Below, in pieces: positions 31,703 through 32,679 of a stretch of DNA of 32,679 bases. Under the pieces are notes generated by a model. The model did not search any database and was not told where the DNA came from. It worked only from the letters and a program-made list of their open reading frames with translations. Source of the DNA: Bacteroidota bacterium (lineage in GTDB: Bacteria > Bacteroidota > Ignavibacteria > Kapaibacteriales > UBA2268). Location: the NCBI GenBank assembly GCA_024278075.1, contig JAJRTW010000153.1, forward strand, positions 1 through 32,679. Direction: 5' to 3'. The position numbers and the translations under genes were made by a program. How positions within the stretch are numbered: position 1 is the first letter of the stretch; every line of letters starts with the position of its first letter.

Positions 31703-32010
31703 AATTTGGCAGTTTTTCGTTTGTATTCTACTATGTTCTCTGCAACTACGTTTAATATTTGCGTTGCTTCATCTTCTTCGGCTATAATATCATAAACTTT
31801 GTCTGCCGACCATAAACGAATTAACTCCTTTGAGTCAACTTCAAGCAATTCTGCAAGAACTGGTAATTGTTCTCTTTTTGCTCGTCTGTCGCCCTTTTCA
31901 ATCTTACAGTAGGTTGCCGTGTCTATTTGCAATGCAGAAGCCAACTGTCGTTGAGGGATTTGCTTGTTCTCTCGAAGTGTCTTTATTTTATTTCCGAAAA
32001 TTGTTGACAT
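31699..32010 (-). CDS. XRE-family regulator of the restriction-modification operon
   Basis: The protein is 103 aa. A helix-turn-helix occupies about residues 6-62 (IKTLRENKQIPQRQLASALQ, DTATYCKIEKGDRRAKREQL, LLEVDSKELIRLW). It is the first gene of the operon and overlaps the methylase start, as controller (C) proteins do. Controller proteins delay nuclease expression until DNA is methylated, so autoregulation is expected but not shown. A -7-like TATATTTG lies at 32041-32034 on the minus strand, 24 nt before the ATG, without a TTG at the proper -33 distance. I see no clear C-box. Confidence 0.88.
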   Translation of the reverse strand: MSTIFGNKIKTLRENKQIPQRQLASALQIDTATYCKIEKGDRRAKREQLPVLAELLEVDSKELIRLWSADKVYDIIAEEDEATQILNVVAENIVEYKRKTAKL

Positions 32011-32185
32011 AATTAAGTCTTGACGTTATTTGGCAAATATAGTTTTATTTCCACTAAATCATTGTTCTTTGCACGATTTTTTTTAGGTGAGGCACAACGT
32101 ACGTGTATAGTTAATGTTCATATCCCGCCAAATTGGGCGTATAAGAACAATTGTTTATATTTTTCTTTTACCATCTATTGTACCT

Positions 32186-32446
32186 CTATTCAAAAAAATC
32201 ATCGACAGGATTTTTTATCTTATCTATTGCCCTTTTGGATACATGTGTATATATTTCAGTTGTTTTTGAGCTGCTATGCCCCAATAATTCTTGAATATAT
32301 CTCAAATCTGTTCCTTGTTCCAATAAATGAGTTGCAAAACCATGTCTAAGCATGTGCGGAGTTACTTTTTTTCTTATTCCTGCATTTGCAGCTGATTTTC
32401 GTAAAATATTAGCCACGCTCGTAGGCGAATATTTACCACCGTTCTG
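32186..32446 (-). pseudogene. Remnant of a XerC/D-like tyrosine recombinase (C-terminal part)
   Basis: About 87 codons remain: [20 protein letters not shown], then [20 protein letters not shown] (HxLRH box), [20 protein letters not shown] (GHxxxxTT...YTH with the catalytic tyrosine) and the usual end IKNPVDDFF. The homology runs upstream past the GTG at 32416 to NGGKYS, then meets an in-frame TGA at 32449-32447. Before it lies FE, where family members read FEGQ, so a GGA to TGA change is possible. Further upstream there is no recombinase sequence. The first catalytic arginine and the whole N-terminal domain are missing, so it cannot be active. Confidence 0.82.
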
Positions 32447-32580
32447 TCACTCAAACACCTGACTTGACATCACTTTTAGCTTATAACATTACGACAAACA
32501 ATTAAAATTGTTTCCAAATTTTGTGTGTTCGATGTTTTTTACAGCTAAGCAGGGACTTGATTATCATTATATTGTAAAAA

Positions 32581-32679
32581 TCACACGAAGCATGAAATCA
32601 CACGAAGCATGAAATCACACGAAGCATGAAATCACACGAAGCATGAAATCACACGAAGCATGAAATCACACGAAGCATG
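32581..32679. repeat. Tandem array at the window edge, 17-bp unit, at least 5.8 copies
   Basis: TCACACGAAGCATGAAA starts at 32581, 32598, 32615, 32632, 32649 and 32666, all identical. It runs off the end of the window, so its full size is unknown. Confidence 0.95.

Noticed and set aside
29108-32446. Larger phage-defence island with further systems
   Set aside because: Apart from the restriction operon and integrase remnant, no helicase, toxin-antitoxin, reverse transcriptase or other defence domain was found in this stretch.
1-32679. Avoidance of GGATC as a sign of long-term restriction
   Set aside because: GGATC occurs several times (for example near 5292, 16960, 23486, 24468, 27805 and 28795), so avoidance is not evident by eye.

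Overview
This window looks like chromosome from a bacterium of the Bacteroidota/Chlorobiota (FCB) assemblage. Three lines of sequence evidence support this. The family-level hits are typical of that group: DUF5683, DUF2490, split glycine dehydrogenase subunit 1 and Cys-free bL31/bS18. Three promoters match the Bacteroidota -33 TTG / -7 TAnnTTTG consensus with 19-20 nt spacing (4626-4656 minus, 7670-7700 plus, 14648-14678 plus). Strong Shine-Dalgarno sequences are scarce and TTG starts are frequent. The exact phylum is inference, because no rRNA or tRNA gene is visible.

Layout. 1-4656: a minus-strand run read gcvPA, ftsB-like, ROK sugar kinase, ridA, DUF5683 membrane protein, with 21-bp tandem arrays in the gaps. 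4931-5638: a DUF2490 barrel protein. 6191-9960: a divergent phosphoglycerate kinase and a membrane-anchored PpiD/SurA-like foldase. 10498-12569: hpnC and hpnD, two of the three steps from farnesyl diphosphate to squalene. 12840-15406: lone nuoE, a single-domain response regulator, and an operon of a 58-aa unknown protein, rpmE and rpsR. 15686-18822 (minus): nuoK, nuoJ and a RelA/SpoT homologue whose HD domain has lost the HDxxED acidic pair. 19006-19974: a NotI-family endonuclease without a methylase. 20377-21584: two overlapping genes of unknown function. 21759-25026: a flavodoxin-fold protein, lone nuoD and trmH. 25381-26585: a strongly structured RNA candidate with its own terminator, then a PhcB-like methyltransferase. 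26729-28931: a NatAB-type ABC exporter. 29108-32010: a complete AlwI-type restriction-modification operon, followed by a decayed tyrosine recombinase at 32186-32446.

Core pathways are represented by isolated members: complex I by nuoD, nuoE and nuoJK at three loci, and the glycine cleavage system by gcvPA alone. The ancestral operons therefore appear broken up.

The most distinctive property is the spacer DNA. Most gaps carry short tandem arrays with a fixed unit length (21 bp in five sequence-unrelated arrays, 16 bp in three, 17 bp in one). Several arrays are built from the sequence around an adjacent stop or start codon. Dispersed palindromes are laid over them: a CATTCCCAAA/TTTGGGAATG family at five loci, a CCCGAA/TTCGGG hairpin family at four, a nested CGTAGGGG element, and a GCCACG-GCTTTAGC family. 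The arrays and the structured RNA before the methyltransferase are the best candidates for undescribed biology. The restriction genes and integrase remnant at the right end look like acquired DNA.
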